Positions 7,930 through 16,241 of a stretch of DNA of 64,000 nucleotides are shown here, piece by piece. Source of the stretch: Streptomyces sp. CCM_MD2014 (lineage in GTDB: Bacteria; Actinomycetota; Actinomycetes; Streptomycetales; Streptomycetaceae); contig NZ_CP009754.1 in NCBI RefSeq assembly GCF_000772045.1, positions 1,302,001-1,366,000 on the forward strand, given 5' to 3'. The notes under the pieces were generated by a model. That model made no database searches, was not told the DNA's origin, and worked only from the letters and a program-made list of their open reading frames with translations. How positions within the stretch are numbered: position 1 is the first letter of the stretch; each line of letters starts with the position of its first letter. A program made the translations under genes and the position numbers.

Positions 7930-8786
7930 CCGCGATACCGCTCGGAGTGCCACGCCGTCTGGTGGAGTTCACCCTCGACGGACAGGAGGCCATGGTCCCC
8001 GAAGGGTCCACGATCCTGGACGCCTGCCGGGCCGCCGGGAAGGACGTCCCGACCCTGTGCGAGGGCGACACGCTCACCCCGAAGAACGCCTGCCGGGTCT
8101 GCGTGGTGGACGTCGAGGGCGCCCGGACCCTCGCGCCGGCCTGCTCGCGCAGGGCGGAGCCCGGCATGGTGGTGCGCACGGACACCGAGCGCGCCCGGCA
8201 CAGCCGCAAGGTCGTCCTCGAACTCCTCGCCTCCTCGGTCGACCTCTCCACGACCCCCCACGCCGATCGGTGGATCAAGGAGTACGAGGCGAAACCGGAC
8301 CGCTTCGGCCCGGACGCCGCCCGCGTCGACGAGGAAGCACGTGTCGACAACGACCTCTACGTGCGCGACTACGGCAAGTGCATCCTCTGCTACAAGTGCG
8401 TGGACGCCTGCGGCGACCAGTGGCAGAACAGCTTCGCCATCGCGGTCTCCGGCCGCGGCTTCGACGCCCGGATCTCGGTCGAGCACGACGGGCCGCTGAC
8501 CGATTCGGCGTGCGTGTACTGCGGCAACTGCATCGAGGTGTGCCCGACGGGCGCCCTGTCCTTCAAGTCGGAGTACGACATGCGGGCGGCGGGCACCTGG
8601 GACGAGGAGCGGCAGACGGAGACGACGACGGTGTGCGCCTACTGCGGTGTGGGCTGCAACCTCACGCTCCATGTGCAGGACAATGAGATCGTCAAGGTCA
8701 CCTCTCCGCACGACAACCCGGTGACCCACGGCAACCTGTGCATCAAGGGCCGCTTCGGCTACCAGCACGTACAGAACCGGGACTGA
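7926..8786 (+). CDS. Iron-sulfur subunit of formate dehydrogenase carrying the detached Fe4S4 domain of the catalytic subunit
   Basis: 286 residues, starting at an ATGA overlap with the previous gene. Order of domains: a [2Fe-2S] ferredoxin (C45, C56, C59, C73); a region where NuoG-type proteins bind a His/Cys [4Fe-4S] cluster but which has no cysteines here ([17 protein letters not shown]); a two-cluster ferredoxin domain (C152, C155, C158, C162; C196, C199, C202, C206); and the MopB N-terminal cluster motif C237-x2-C240-x3-C244-x27-C272 ending in [12 protein letters not shown]. The last part corresponds to the first 50 or so residues of FdhF-type catalytic subunits. It therefore completes the enzyme encoded at 4062-5990. 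Confidence 0.87.
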   Translation: MTAIPLGVPRRLVEFTLDGQEAMVPEGSTILDACRAAGKDVPTLCEGDTLTPKNACRVCVVDVEGARTLAPACSRRAEPGMVVRTDTERARHSRKVVLELLASSVDLSTTPHADRWIKEYEAKPDRFGPDAARVDEEARVDNDLYVRDYGKCILCYKCVDACGDQWQNSFAIAVSGRGFDARISVEHDGPLTDSACVYCGNCIEVCPTGALSFKSEYDMRAAGTWDEERQTETTTVCAYCGVGCNLTLHVQDNEIVKVTSPHDNPVTHGNLCIKGRFGYQHVQNRD

Positions 8787-8818
8787 CCGGCACACCGACC
8801 GGCGCAAGGGGCACGAAC

Positions 8819-9667
8819 ATGGGACGAGTCACGGAACGACGCAAGGTGATCCGCGTACGGGACGGCGCGGTCTCCACCCGGCCGGACACACTCGTCGCCG
8901 AGGAGCCGCTGGAGATCCGGCTGAACGGCAAACCCCTCGCGATCACGATGCGCACCCCGGGCGACGACTTCGCCCTCGCCGCGGGGTTCCTGGTCAGCGA
9001 GGGCGTGCTCGCCGAGCAGGGCGACCTGCAGAACATCGTGTACTGCGCGGGCGCCACGGTCGACGGCTCGAACACGTACAACGTGGTCGACGTGCGGACG
9101 GCCCCCGGCGTGCGCGTGCCGGACATCACCCTGGAGCGCAACGTCTACACCACCTCGTCCTGCGGGCTGTGCGGCAAGGCGAGCCTGGACGCGGTGCGTA
9201 CGACGGCCCGCTGGCCCATCGCCGACACTCCCCCGGTGCGCGTCACCCCGGAGCTGCTGGCGGACCTGCCCGACCGGCTGCGCGCGTCCCAGCGGGTCTT
9301 CGACCGGACCGGCGGGCTGCACGCGGCGGCGCTGTTCACCGAGGACGGCGAGCTGGTGGACGTGCGGGAGGACGTGGGCCGGCACAACGCGGTCGACAAA
9401 CTCGTCGGCCGCGCCCTGCAGAACGGCGATCTGCCGTTGTCGCGCTCCGTCCTGCTGGTGTCGGGCCGGGCCTCCTTCGAGCTGGCGCAGAAGGCCGTGA
9501 TGGCGGGCGTCCCGGTGCTGGCCGCGGTGTCCGCGCCGTCCTCGCTCGCGGTGGACCTCGCCGCCGAGACCGGCCTGACGCTGGTGGGCTTCCTGCGCGG
9601 CAGCTCCATGAACGTGTACGCGGGCGAGGACCGCGTCGCCCTGCGGGCCGCGGCCGCCCAGGGCTGA
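8819..9667 (+). CDS. fdhD: Formate dehydrogenase accessory sulfurtransferase FdhD
   Basis: 282 residues. FdhD carries sulfur from a cysteine desulfurase to the molybdenum cofactor, which formate dehydrogenases need for activity. The conserved CxxC loop is present in [15 protein letters not shown], and other family blocks are clear: [45 protein letters not shown] and [20 protein letters not shown]. The start at ATG 8819 ([16 protein letters not shown]) follows AAGGGG; an earlier in-frame ATG at 8738 would overlap the previous gene and adds nothing conserved. It is the fifth and last gene of the panE-like/fdh operon, 32 bases after the iron-sulfur subunit. Confidence 0.93.
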   Translation: MGRVTERRKVIRVRDGAVSTRPDTLVAEEPLEIRLNGKPLAITMRTPGDDFALAAGFLVSEGVLAEQGDLQNIVYCAGATVDGSNTYNVVDVRTAPGVRVPDITLERNVYTTSSCGLCGKASLDAVRTTARWPIADTPPVRVTPELLADLPDRLRASQRVFDRTGGLHAAALFTEDGELVDVREDVGRHNAVDKLVGRALQNGDLPLSRSVLLVSGRASFELAQKAVMAGVPVLAAVSAPSSLAVDLAAETGLTLVGFLRGSSMNVYAGEDRVALRAAAAQG

Positions 9668-9692
9668 CCTCACCCCTCCCCCGCGACACGGC

Positions 9693-9744
9693 GGCGGGGC
9701 CCCTGCCGGGCGGGGAGCGCCCCCTGCGCCCCTGGGGCCCCGCC
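9693..9744 (+). terminator. Hairpin terminator after fdhD
   Basis: Perfect 11-bp arms GGCGGGGCCCC (9693-9703) and GGGGCCCCGCC (9734-9744), with a smaller GGGCG/CGCCC hairpin inside the loop. There is no U-tract, as is usual in Streptomyces. It separates the fdh operon from the convergent marR-like gene. Confidence 0.6.
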
Positions 9745-9779
9745 TCGACCGCGCCGGCCGACCACGCCGGCCGTCCGCC

Positions 9780-10223
9780 TCAGCCGTCCGCCTCCGTACC
9801 GGCGACCCTCCGGACCAGGTCCATGAGCCGCGCCCGCTCGTCCTCGGTGAGCGGCGCCAGCAGCTCGGCGTTGGCCGCGCGGGCCGCCTCCTCGCAGCGA
9901 CCCAGCACCCGGCCGCCCTCCTCCGTGAGCGACACCGCGTTCTTGCGGCGGTCGCCGGGGTCCGGCACCCGGACGACGAGACCGGCGGACTGCAGGTCGT
10001 TGAGGACGCCTACCAGGTCCTTCGGATCGAGGCCGATGCCGCGCCCCAGGTCGGCCTGCGCGACCGGGGCGAGGTCGCGGACGGCCGAGAGCACCACGTG
10101 ATGCCACATCTTCAGGCCCTCGGCCGCCAGCGCGCCGGCCACCAGGGCCCTTCCGCGGGCGGCGGCGCGGCCCAGCAGCCAGCTGGGGAGGGAGCGGATC
10201 TCGGGCAGCGGTGCGGCGGTCAT
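9780..10223 (-). CDS. MarR-family transcriptional regulator
   Basis: 147 residues with the MarR winged helix: VAQADLGRGIGLDPKDLVGVLNDLQSAGLVVRVPDPGDRRKNAVSLTEEG, including the wing signature DRRKN. It is divergent from the oxidoreductase gene at 10320, and the 96-base spacer holds two inverted repeats of the same half-site. MarR proteins usually repress themselves and the divergent gene and are released by small phenolic or oxidant ligands. The ligand is unknown. The ATG at 10223 gives a normal family length. Confidence 0.88.
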   Translation of the reverse strand: MTAAPLPEIRSLPSWLLGRAAARGRALVAGALAAEGLKMWHHVVLSAVRDLAPVAQADLGRGIGLDPKDLVGVLNDLQSAGLVVRVPDPGDRRKNAVSLTEEGGRVLGRCEEAARAANAELLAPLTEDERARLMDLVRRVAGTEADG

Positions 10224-10240
10224 GGCGACAGCCTACCGGT

Positions 10241-10293
10241 AATCGTTGGACTTCCCCACGATTCCGGGCTTACCGTTGGGACCACCAACGATT
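10241..10293. promoter_or_regulatory. Twin palindromic operator of the MarR divergon
   Basis: Repeat 1 is AATCGTTGG (10241-10249) facing CCACGATT (10256-10263). Repeat 2 is TACCGTTGG (10271-10279) facing CCAACGATT (10285-10293), with a perfect core CGTTGG-N5-CCAACG. The two centres are about 30 bases apart, three helical turns, so two dimers could sit on the same face. Both lie between the divergent starts at 10223 and 10320. Binding by the adjacent MarR protein is inferred. Confidence 0.65.
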
Positions 10294-10319
10294 CCCCGAC
10301 TTCCCGGAGGTGCGCTTCC

Positions 10320-11237
10320 ATGCGCCGTGTCCGTTACGCGTCCACCGGCGGTCCGCTGTTCCTCGAGGAGGTCCCCGTGCCCCGGCCGGACGCCGGTGAG
10401 GTCCTGGTGCGCTGCGAGGCGGTCGGCGTGACGCTGCCCGTCGTCCGCAAGGTCACCGAGGCCGCCGATCCCGTGCCGCTCGGCGGGGAGGTCGCCGGTG
10501 AGGTCGTCGCGCTCGGCGCCGGCGTCACCGGCCTCGCGGTGGGCGACCGCGTCACGGGGCTGTGCTTCGGGCACGGGTACGCCGACTTCGCGGTCCTGCG
10601 CCGGGACATGGCCTCGCCGGTTCCCGACGGGGTCGGCGCGGTCGAGGCGGTCGCGCTGGTGCGCAGCGGTCTCGTGGCCCTCGGTGTCCTGTCGGCCGCC
10701 CGCCCCCGGCCCGGGGAGGCGGCACTCGTGACGGCCGCGGCGAGCGGGGTCGGTCACCTGGCCGTCCACCTCGCCCGTGTCCGGGGCGCCGCGCGGGTCG
10801 TGGGCGCCGTCTCCGACCCCGCCAAGGCGGACTTCGTGCGCTCGCTCGGTGCCGACGAGGTGGTGGTCTACGGCGACGACGGCTGGGGCGAACCCGTCGA
10901 CTACGTCCTCGACGGCGTGGGCGGCGACCTCCTCACCCCGGCGGTCGGCGCCCTCGTCCCGGGCGGCCGGCTGGTGGCGTACGGCTCGGGCGGCGGGACC
11001 GTGCGGGCGTACGACCTGCTGGTCGGGGCCAGGACGGTGACGGGGTTCCAGATGGCACGGATCGCCCGTGAGATGCCGGAGGTGTACGAGGGGTGGCGGC
11101 GGGAGCTGTGGCGGCTGTACGCGGAGGAAGGGCTCCGGCCCGCCGTGCACGGACCCTACGCGCTGGAGGACGCGGCGAGGGCGCACGAGGCCGTCGCGTC
11201 GCGCGGCAACCTCGGGAAGGTCGTACTCGTCCCCTGA
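10320..11237 (+). CDS. Zinc-independent MDR-family quinone oxidoreductase / alcohol dehydrogenase-like protein
   Basis: 305 residues. The N-terminal GroES-like domain has VLVRCEAVGVTLPVVRK and LGGEVAGEVVALGAGVTGLAVGDRV. The Rossmann half has TAAASGVGHLAVHLARVRGA, which is the NADPH motif AxxGVG of quinone oxidoreductases. I see no Cys-rich structural zinc lobe and no catalytic Cys/His zinc set, so it belongs with the QOR branch. Substrates would be quinones or enones. The start is ATG 10320, a few bases downstream of the second operator. Divergence from marR suggests induction by a reactive small molecule, with this enzyme detoxifying it. Confidence 0.85.
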   Translation: MRRVRYASTGGPLFLEEVPVPRPDAGEVLVRCEAVGVTLPVVRKVTEAADPVPLGGEVAGEVVALGAGVTGLAVGDRVTGLCFGHGYADFAVLRRDMASPVPDGVGAVEAVALVRSGLVALGVLSAARPRPGEAALVTAAASGVGHLAVHLARVRGAARVVGAVSDPAKADFVRSLGADEVVVYGDDGWGEPVDYVLDGVGGDLLTPAVGALVPGGRLVAYGSGGGTVRAYDLLVGARTVTGFQMARIAREMPEVYEGWRRELWRLYAEEGLRPAVHGPYALEDAARAHEAVASRGNLGKVVLVP

Positions 11238-11293
11238 GGCGGTCCGAGCCCCTGCCCCCCCGGTACGCGGGAAGCGGCGCGCTCCCGGCGGGC

Positions 11294-11338
11294 ACGGGAC
11301 GCCCGACTACGGGACACCCGGCTACGGGACACCGTGCC
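11294..11338. repeat. 15-bp tandem repeat, three copies, between convergent genes
   Basis: Copies at 11294-11308 (ACGGGACGCCCGACT), 11309-11323 (ACGGGACACCCGGCT) and 11324-11338 (ACGGGACACCGTGCC). The array fills much of the 110-base gap between the stops of the oxidoreductase and the SBF transporter. It has no open frame of its own that I can support. Confidence 0.7.
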
Positions 11339-11347
11339 ACGGTCGCT

Positions 11348-12397
11348 TCACGCGGACCGGCTCGCGGCGCCGACCGCGGTGCGCTCCGGGGCGGCCGGGC
11401 GCTCCTGGGACGGCACCGCCTCCGGATCGTGCGAGCGGCGCTTGGCGATCACCGCGCACACCATCAGCTGCATCTGGTGGAAGAGCATCAGCGGCAGGAC
11501 GGCGAGCGAGGCCTGGGCGCCGAACAGGACACTGGCCATGGGCAGCCCGGCGGCGAGCGACTTCTTGGACCCGGCGAACTGGATCGCGATCCGGTCCTCC
11601 CGCCCGAAGCCGAGCCCCTTCGCCCCGTACCAGGTCAGGACCAGCATCACCGCCAGCAGCACCGCCTCGACGGCCAGCAGCCCGGCCAGCCGCACCGGGC
11701 TCACCTGGTGCCAGATGCCCTGCACCATGCCCTCACTGAACGCGGTGTAGACGACCAGGAGGATCGAACCGCGGTCGACGAGCCCGAGCACCTTCTTGTG
11801 CCGGGCGACGAAGCCGCCGATCCACCGGCGGAGCACCTGTCCGGCCACGAACGGCACCAGCAGTTGCAGCACGATCTTCACCACCGAGTCGGCGGAGAAC
11901 CCGGCCCCGCCGCCCAGCAGCGCGGCGGCCAGCAGCGGTGTGACGACGATGCCGACCAGTGAGGAGAAGGACCCGGCACAGATGGCGGCGGGCACGTTGC
12001 CGCGGGCGATGGAGGTGAAGGCGATCGACGACTGGATGGTCGACGGGACCAGGGTGAGGAAGAGCAGGCCCTGGTACAGGGGGTCGGTCAGGAACACCGG
12101 GACCAGGCCGCGCGACGCGAGGCCGAGCAGCGGGAAGACGACGAAGGTGCAGGCCAGCACGGTGACGTGGAGCCGCCAGTGCCGTACGCCGTCCATCGCC
12201 TCACGGGTGGAGAGCCGGGCGCCGTAGAGGAAGAAGAGGAACGCGATCGCGCCCGTCGAGGCACCGGAGGCGACGTCCGCGCCCGTGCCGCGGGCCGGCA
12301 GCAGCGCGGCGAGGCCCACCGTGCCGAGCAGCAGCAGGATGTACGGGTCGATCGGCATCCAACTCGGCCAGCGCAGGCGTTTCACGGTGCTCCACAT
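11348..12397 (-). CDS. SBF-like (bile acid:sodium symporter superfamily) membrane transporter
   Basis: 349 residues with about ten hydrophobic segments. Family marks include FFLYGARLSTREAMDGV, LVPSTIQSSIAFTSIARGNVPAAI and QFAGSKKSLAAGLPMA, the last being the conserved segment of the P7-type SBF-like subgroup. The hydrophilic tail after AVIAKRRSH is not conserved. The gene is divergent from a LysR regulator with 142 bases between starts, a usual layout for LysR-controlled transporters. Substrates of this subgroup are poorly known and are probably organic anions; no claim is made for this one. Confidence 0.82.
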   Translation of the reverse strand: MWSTVKRLRWPSWMPIDPYILLLLGTVGLAALLPARGTGADVASGASTGAIAFLFFLYGARLSTREAMDGVRHWRLHVTVLACTFVVFPLLGLASRGLVPVFLTDPLYQGLLFLTLVPSTIQSSIAFTSIARGNVPAAICAGSFSSLVGIVVTPLLAAALLGGGAGFSADSVVKIVLQLLVPFVAGQVLRRWIGGFVARHKKVLGLVDRGSILLVVYTAFSEGMVQGIWHQVSPVRLAGLLAVEAVLLAVMLVLTWYGAKGLGFGREDRIAIQFAGSKKSLAAGLPMASVLFGAQASLAVLPLMLFHQMQLMVCAVIAKRRSHDPEAVPSQERPAAPERTAVGAASRSA

Positions 12398-12527
12398 GCT
12401 CGTTGCTTACTCGTTCTCGCTCGTTTCCGCGGGGTCACGGGTCCCCGCTCCATCGTGCTCCTCCGCTCGGCGATCGGGAATCCCGTATACCGCTCTGACT
12501 GTCATCACGATCACCGATGGGCGGCGC

Positions 12528-12533
12528 TAGCCT
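12528..12533 (+). promoter_or_regulatory. -10 element of a probably leaderless lysR transcript
   Basis: TAGCCT sits six bases before the ATG at 12540 and there is no Shine-Dalgarno sequence between them. This spacing is the common pattern of leaderless transcripts in Streptomyces, so transcription may start at or next to the ATG. No good -35 is visible. Confidence 0.4.
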
Positions 12534-12539
12534 GGCGTC

Positions 12540-13421
12540 ATGTACGACCCCTCGCACCTGCGCACGTTCCTGTCGGTGGCCCAGACGCTGAGCTTCACGC
12601 AGGCCGCCCGGCGGCTCGGCCTGCGCCAGTCGACGGTGAGCCAGCATGTGCGGCGGCTCGAGGACGCCACCGGACGGCAGCTGTTCAGCCGGGACACGCA
12701 CTCCGTGGAGCTGACGGAGGACGGGGAGGCGATGCTCGGGTTCGCGCGCCGGATCCTGGAGGTGCACGAGCAGGCGACGGCCTTCTTCACGGGCACCCGG
12801 CTGCGCGGACGACTGCGGTTCGGGGCGTCCGAGGACTTCGTGCTGACCCGGCTGCCGGAGATCCTGGAGGGCTTCCGGCACGACCACCCCGAGGTGGACC
12901 TGGAGCTGACGGTGGAGCTGTCGGGGACACTGCACGAGCAGCTGGCGGCCGGGAAGCTGGACCTGGTGCTCGCCAAGCGGCGGCCCGAGGACCCGCGGGG
13001 CGAGCCCGTGTGGAGCGACCGGCTGGTGTGGATCGGCGCGGAGCGGCTGCGCCTCGAACCGGACCGCCCGGTGCCGCTCATCGTCTACCCGCCGCCCGGT
13101 ATCACGCGTGCGCTCGCCCTGGACGCGTTGCAGCGGGAGGGACGCGAATGGCGCGTCGCGTGCACCAGCGGCAGCCTCAACGGCCTGATCGCGGCCGCCC
13201 GTGCGGGTCTGGGCGTGATGGCGCACTCGCACGGCCTCGTCCCGCCCGGTCTCGTCCGGGTGCCGGACCGGGCCGGGCTGCCCGAGCTGGGCGGCGTCGA
13301 CTTCGTGCTGGTGCACGGCCGGCGCCATCCCTCGGCCCAGGGCGCGGCGGACGCGCTGGCGGCGGCGATCCTGGCGGGCGGCGACCGTCTGCACCGGCCT
13401 CAGCGCACGGGACTCGGATAG
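12540..13421 (+). CDS. LysR-family transcriptional regulator
   Basis: 293 residues. The N-terminal winged helix is typical: LRTFLSVAQTLSFTQAARRLGLRQSTVSQHVRRLEDATGRQLFSRD. The effector domain follows, with GRLRFGASEDFVLTRLPEILEGFRHDHPEVDLELTVELSG. It probably controls the divergent SBF-like transporter and itself. The 3' end overlaps the convergent AsnC-family gene by 22 bases. The effector cannot be predicted. Confidence 0.92.
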   Translation: MYDPSHLRTFLSVAQTLSFTQAARRLGLRQSTVSQHVRRLEDATGRQLFSRDTHSVELTEDGEAMLGFARRILEVHEQATAFFTGTRLRGRLRFGASEDFVLTRLPEILEGFRHDHPEVDLELTVELSGTLHEQLAAGKLDLVLAKRRPEDPRGEPVWSDRLVWIGAERLRLEPDRPVPLIVYPPPGITRALALDALQREGREWRVACTSGSLNGLIAAARAGLGVMAHSHGLVPPGLVRVPDRAGLPELGGVDFVLVHGRRHPSAQGAADALAAAILAGGDRLHRPQRTGLG

Positions 13422-14383
13422 GTGAGCTGCTTCACCCGGCGCAGGAACGGCGACGCCTCCACGTGCTGGACGCCCTCCAGACGGCCGAGCGGGCCGCTGA
13501 GGTAGGCGTAGAGGTCGGCGGTGCTGCGCACGACGGCGGTGGCGACGATGTTGGACGGGCCCGCGGTGGCGGCGGCGTGGGCGATCTCGTCGTGCGCGGC
13601 GAGTGCCTCACCGACCCCGTGCAGGGCGGCCGGACTGGTGGTGAGCCACAGGACTGCGGCTGTGGAGTAGCCCAGGATCTCGGAGTGGTACTCCACGTCG
13701 ATGTACACGGCGCCGGAGGCGAACAGCGCGGACAGCCGGCGCTTGACCGCGGACTCGGAGCGGCCGGTGGCGCGTTGCAGCTCGGGATGCCCGGCCCTCC
13801 CGTCGCGCTCCAGGACGGCGAGCAGCGGCTCGTCCTCGGGGAGGATGCGGGCCGGTCCGGGTGAGGCCGGACCGTGGTCGGGCCGCAGCGCCGCGACCTG
13901 GTCGTCACTGAGCACACGGAACTTGCGGAGCCAGCCGCTGGGTCCGCCGTAGAAGCGGTGCAGGATCTGGTGGGCGTGGATCTCCAGGACGCGCGGGGTG
14001 CGCGGCAGCTTGCCGAGCAGCAGGTCGTCCCGGTCGCCGGGGCTGCGCGGCCGGGTGCCGAGGATGACCTCGGTGCCGCCGGCCGCCAGCCCGATCCAGC
14101 TGGTGTCGGACCGCTTGGCGAGGGCGTCGGCGATGGCCAGGGCGCTGTCGGGGACGCAGCGCAGCCGCAGCGTCCAGTGGTCCTGGCCGAGCGCCGCCGC
14201 GTCCCGGACGGCGACCACCCGCAGCCCGCCCTCGGCGCACAGCCTGCGGTAGCGGCGGGCCACGGTCTGGTCGGAGACGCCGAGGACCGCCCCGATGCGG
14301 CTGAAGGAGGCCCGTCCGTTCACCTCCAGGGCGTCCAGCAGACGCAGGTCGAGTTCGTCGAAGGTGTCGGATTCCATCCGCAT
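13400..14383 (-). CDS. Lrp/AsnC-family regulator with duplicated domains
   Basis: 327 residues, twice the length of classic Lrp. The first AsnC-type HTH is at residues 9-60 (DELDLRLLDALEVNGRASFSRIGAVLGVSDQTVARRYRRL) and a second, weaker one near residues 180-225 (PLLAVLERDGRAGHPELQRATGRSESAVKRRLSAL). Two ligand-binding-like regions alternate with them. The chosen ATG at 14383 lies behind GGAGGAGCC; upstream in-frame codons lack such a site. The double architecture is common in Streptomyces. It is divergent from the exporter at 14501, which it may control. Confidence 0.88.
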   Translation of the reverse strand: MRMESDTFDELDLRLLDALEVNGRASFSRIGAVLGVSDQTVARRYRRLCAEGGLRVVAVRDAAALGQDHWTLRLRCVPDSALAIADALAKRSDTSWIGLAAGGTEVILGTRPRSPGDRDDLLLGKLPRTPRVLEIHAHQILHRFYGGPSGWLRKFRVLSDDQVAALRPDHGPASPGPARILPEDEPLLAVLERDGRAGHPELQRATGRSESAVKRRLSALFASGAVYIDVEYHSEILGYSTAAVLWLTTSPAALHGVGEALAAHDEIAHAAATAGPSNIVATAVVRSTADLYAYLSGPLGRLEGVQHVEASPFLRRVKQLTYPSPVR

Positions 14384-14500
14384 GGCGGCTCCTCCCGTCG
14401 GATTCCGTCGCATCACTCTCACAGACCGGTGCGATCGGCCGGGCGATGCCCATCGTACGGAGGCACGCAATCACGTACGACACGGGAGAGAAGACGGATC

Positions 14501-16015
14501 ATGCGTAGATGGGGGCCGCTCACGGCGGTGTGTCTGGGGACGTTCATGCTGTTGCTGGACGTGACGATCGCGGTCGTCGCGCTGCCGGACATGGCCGGGG
14601 GGCTGCACGCCTCGCTGAGCGATCTGCAGTGGGTGATGGACGGCTACGCGCTGGCACTGGCCGCGCTGATGCTGGGGCTGGGAGCAGCGGCCGACGTCCT
14701 GGGCCGGCGCCGGGTGCACGTGGCGGGCGTGGTGCTGTTCGCGGTGGCGTCGCTGCTGTGCGGACTGGCCACCGGGCCGGGGATGCTGGTCGCCGCGCGC
14801 GGGCTGCAGGGCGTGGGCGCGGCGGCGATGTTCGCGACCACGCTGCCGCTGCTCGGCTCGGTCTACCAGGGGCGCCGGCGGTCGATGGCGCTCGGCGTGT
14901 GGGGCGCGGTCAGCGGCGCGGCGGCGGCCGTGGGGCCGGTGCTGGGCGGGCTGCTCACCGACGGTCCGGGCTGGCGGTGGATCTTCTGGGTGAACCTGCC
15001 GGTGAGCGTGGCGGCGGTCTGGCTGACGCTGCGCGTGGTGCCGGAGTCCCGCGGGGCGGCCGGGCGCCGCGTGGACTGGGCGGGGACGGCGGGCTTCGCG
15101 GCGTTCGCCGGGGCGCTGACGTACGGGGCGGTCCGGGCCGGGTCGCACGGCTGGACGGAGGGCGGCACGCTCGCCTCCTTCGTGCTCGCGGTGCTGGCGC
15201 TGGGCGCCTTCGTCGCCGTGGAGCGCCGGGTCGCCGATCCGCTGCTGGACCCGCGGCTGTTCCTGCGGCCGGCCTTCTCCCGCGTGATGCTGGGCGGGCT
15301 GGCCTTCAACGCGGCGGCGTTCGGCGTGATGGCGTACACGTCCATATGGCTGCAGACGCTGCTCGGGATGAGCCCGGTGCGGGGCGGCCTCGTGTTCGTG
15401 TGGCTGTCGCTGGCGTCCTTCGTGGTGGCCGCGGCGGGCGGCCGGCTGCTGCACGGGGTGCCTGCGCGGCTGACCATCGGCGGCGGCCTGCTGCTGATCG
15501 CGGCGGGGCAGTTCCGCATGGCGTTCCTGGACGCGGACTCCACGGCGTCCGCCCTGGTGCCGGGGCTGCTCCTGGTGGGCGTCGGGACGGGGCTGGTGTC
15601 GCCCGGCATCGCGGGTGCGGCGCTGGCGGCGGTCCCGGCGGAGCGGGCCGGCATGGCCGGGGGTGCGGTCAACACCTTCCGGCAGCTCGGGTACGCGCTC
15701 GGCATCGCCGTGTTCGGCACGGTGCTGACCTCGCGGATGCGGGACACCCTGCCGCACGACGCGGCGCACGGCCTGGCGGGCGGTGCGGCGGACGCCCTGC
15801 GGGGCGTGTTCGGCGAGCACGCGCTGCGGGCCGCGTTCGCCTCCGGACTGAACGCGGCCGCGGTGGCCGCGGGCGCGGTCGCGGCGGTCGCCGGGGTGCT
15901 GGTGCTCGTCCTGGTGAGGGCCGATCGCGGCGGCCGGGGCAGGGGTGTGACGGATTCCGCGGCGCCCGCGCTGAAAGAGGAGGAGGCCGTTCCGGCAGCC
16001 CCGTACCGACGGTAA
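14501..16015 (+). CDS. MFS exporter of the DHA2 (EmrB/QacA, 14-helix) type
   Basis: 504 residues with about fourteen membrane segments. It opens MRRWGPLTAVCLGTFMLLLDVTIAVVALP, a DHA2 helix 1 signature, followed by LSDLQWVMDGYALALAALML and the motif A-like GRRRVHVAGVVLF. Motif C is visible as AVGPVLGGLL. The ATG at 14501 is preceded by GGGAGAG. Members of the family export antibiotics, dyes and other amphiphiles by proton antiport. It is divergent from the AsnC-type regulator with 117 bases between starts. Substrates are unknown. Confidence 0.88.
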   Translation: MRRWGPLTAVCLGTFMLLLDVTIAVVALPDMAGGLHASLSDLQWVMDGYALALAALMLGLGAAADVLGRRRVHVAGVVLFAVASLLCGLATGPGMLVAARGLQGVGAAAMFATTLPLLGSVYQGRRRSMALGVWGAVSGAAAAVGPVLGGLLTDGPGWRWIFWVNLPVSVAAVWLTLRVVPESRGAAGRRVDWAGTAGFAAFAGALTYGAVRAGSHGWTEGGTLASFVLAVLALGAFVAVERRVADPLLDPRLFLRPAFSRVMLGGLAFNAAAFGVMAYTSIWLQTLLGMSPVRGGLVFVWLSLASFVVAAAGGRLLHGVPARLTIGGGLLLIAAGQFRMAFLDADSTASALVPGLLLVGVGTGLVSPGIAGAALAAVPAERAGMAGGAVNTFRQLGYALGIAVFGTVLTSRMRDTLPHDAAHGLAGGAADALRGVFGEHALRAAFASGLNAAAVAAGAVAAVAGVLVLVLVRADRGGRGRGVTDSAAPALKEEEAVPAAPYRR

Positions 16016-16241
16016 GCGGGTCGTACAGATTCGGTGGAGATAACGGCACCGAAACTTACTCAACCGTCAGGAATCTGTCCGACCCTTCCCCATGTGAGCG
16101 CATTTCCTCCTGCTGACCAGCGCGAACATGAGCCCTGTTCGTTTTTGGCGCCCCTCCCGTCCCCGCGTCGGGTGGGGTAGCTTTCACCGCGCTGTGCGGG
16201 GGGCGTCATCGAAGCGGGGATCGAAAAGCGGGGAGCGGGGT

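Noticed and set aside
16128..16241. ATG at 16128 as the start of the acyl-CoA synthetase
   Set aside because: The extra 38 residues do not look coding. The TTG at 16242 has a good ribosome site and matches the usual MREF start of the family.
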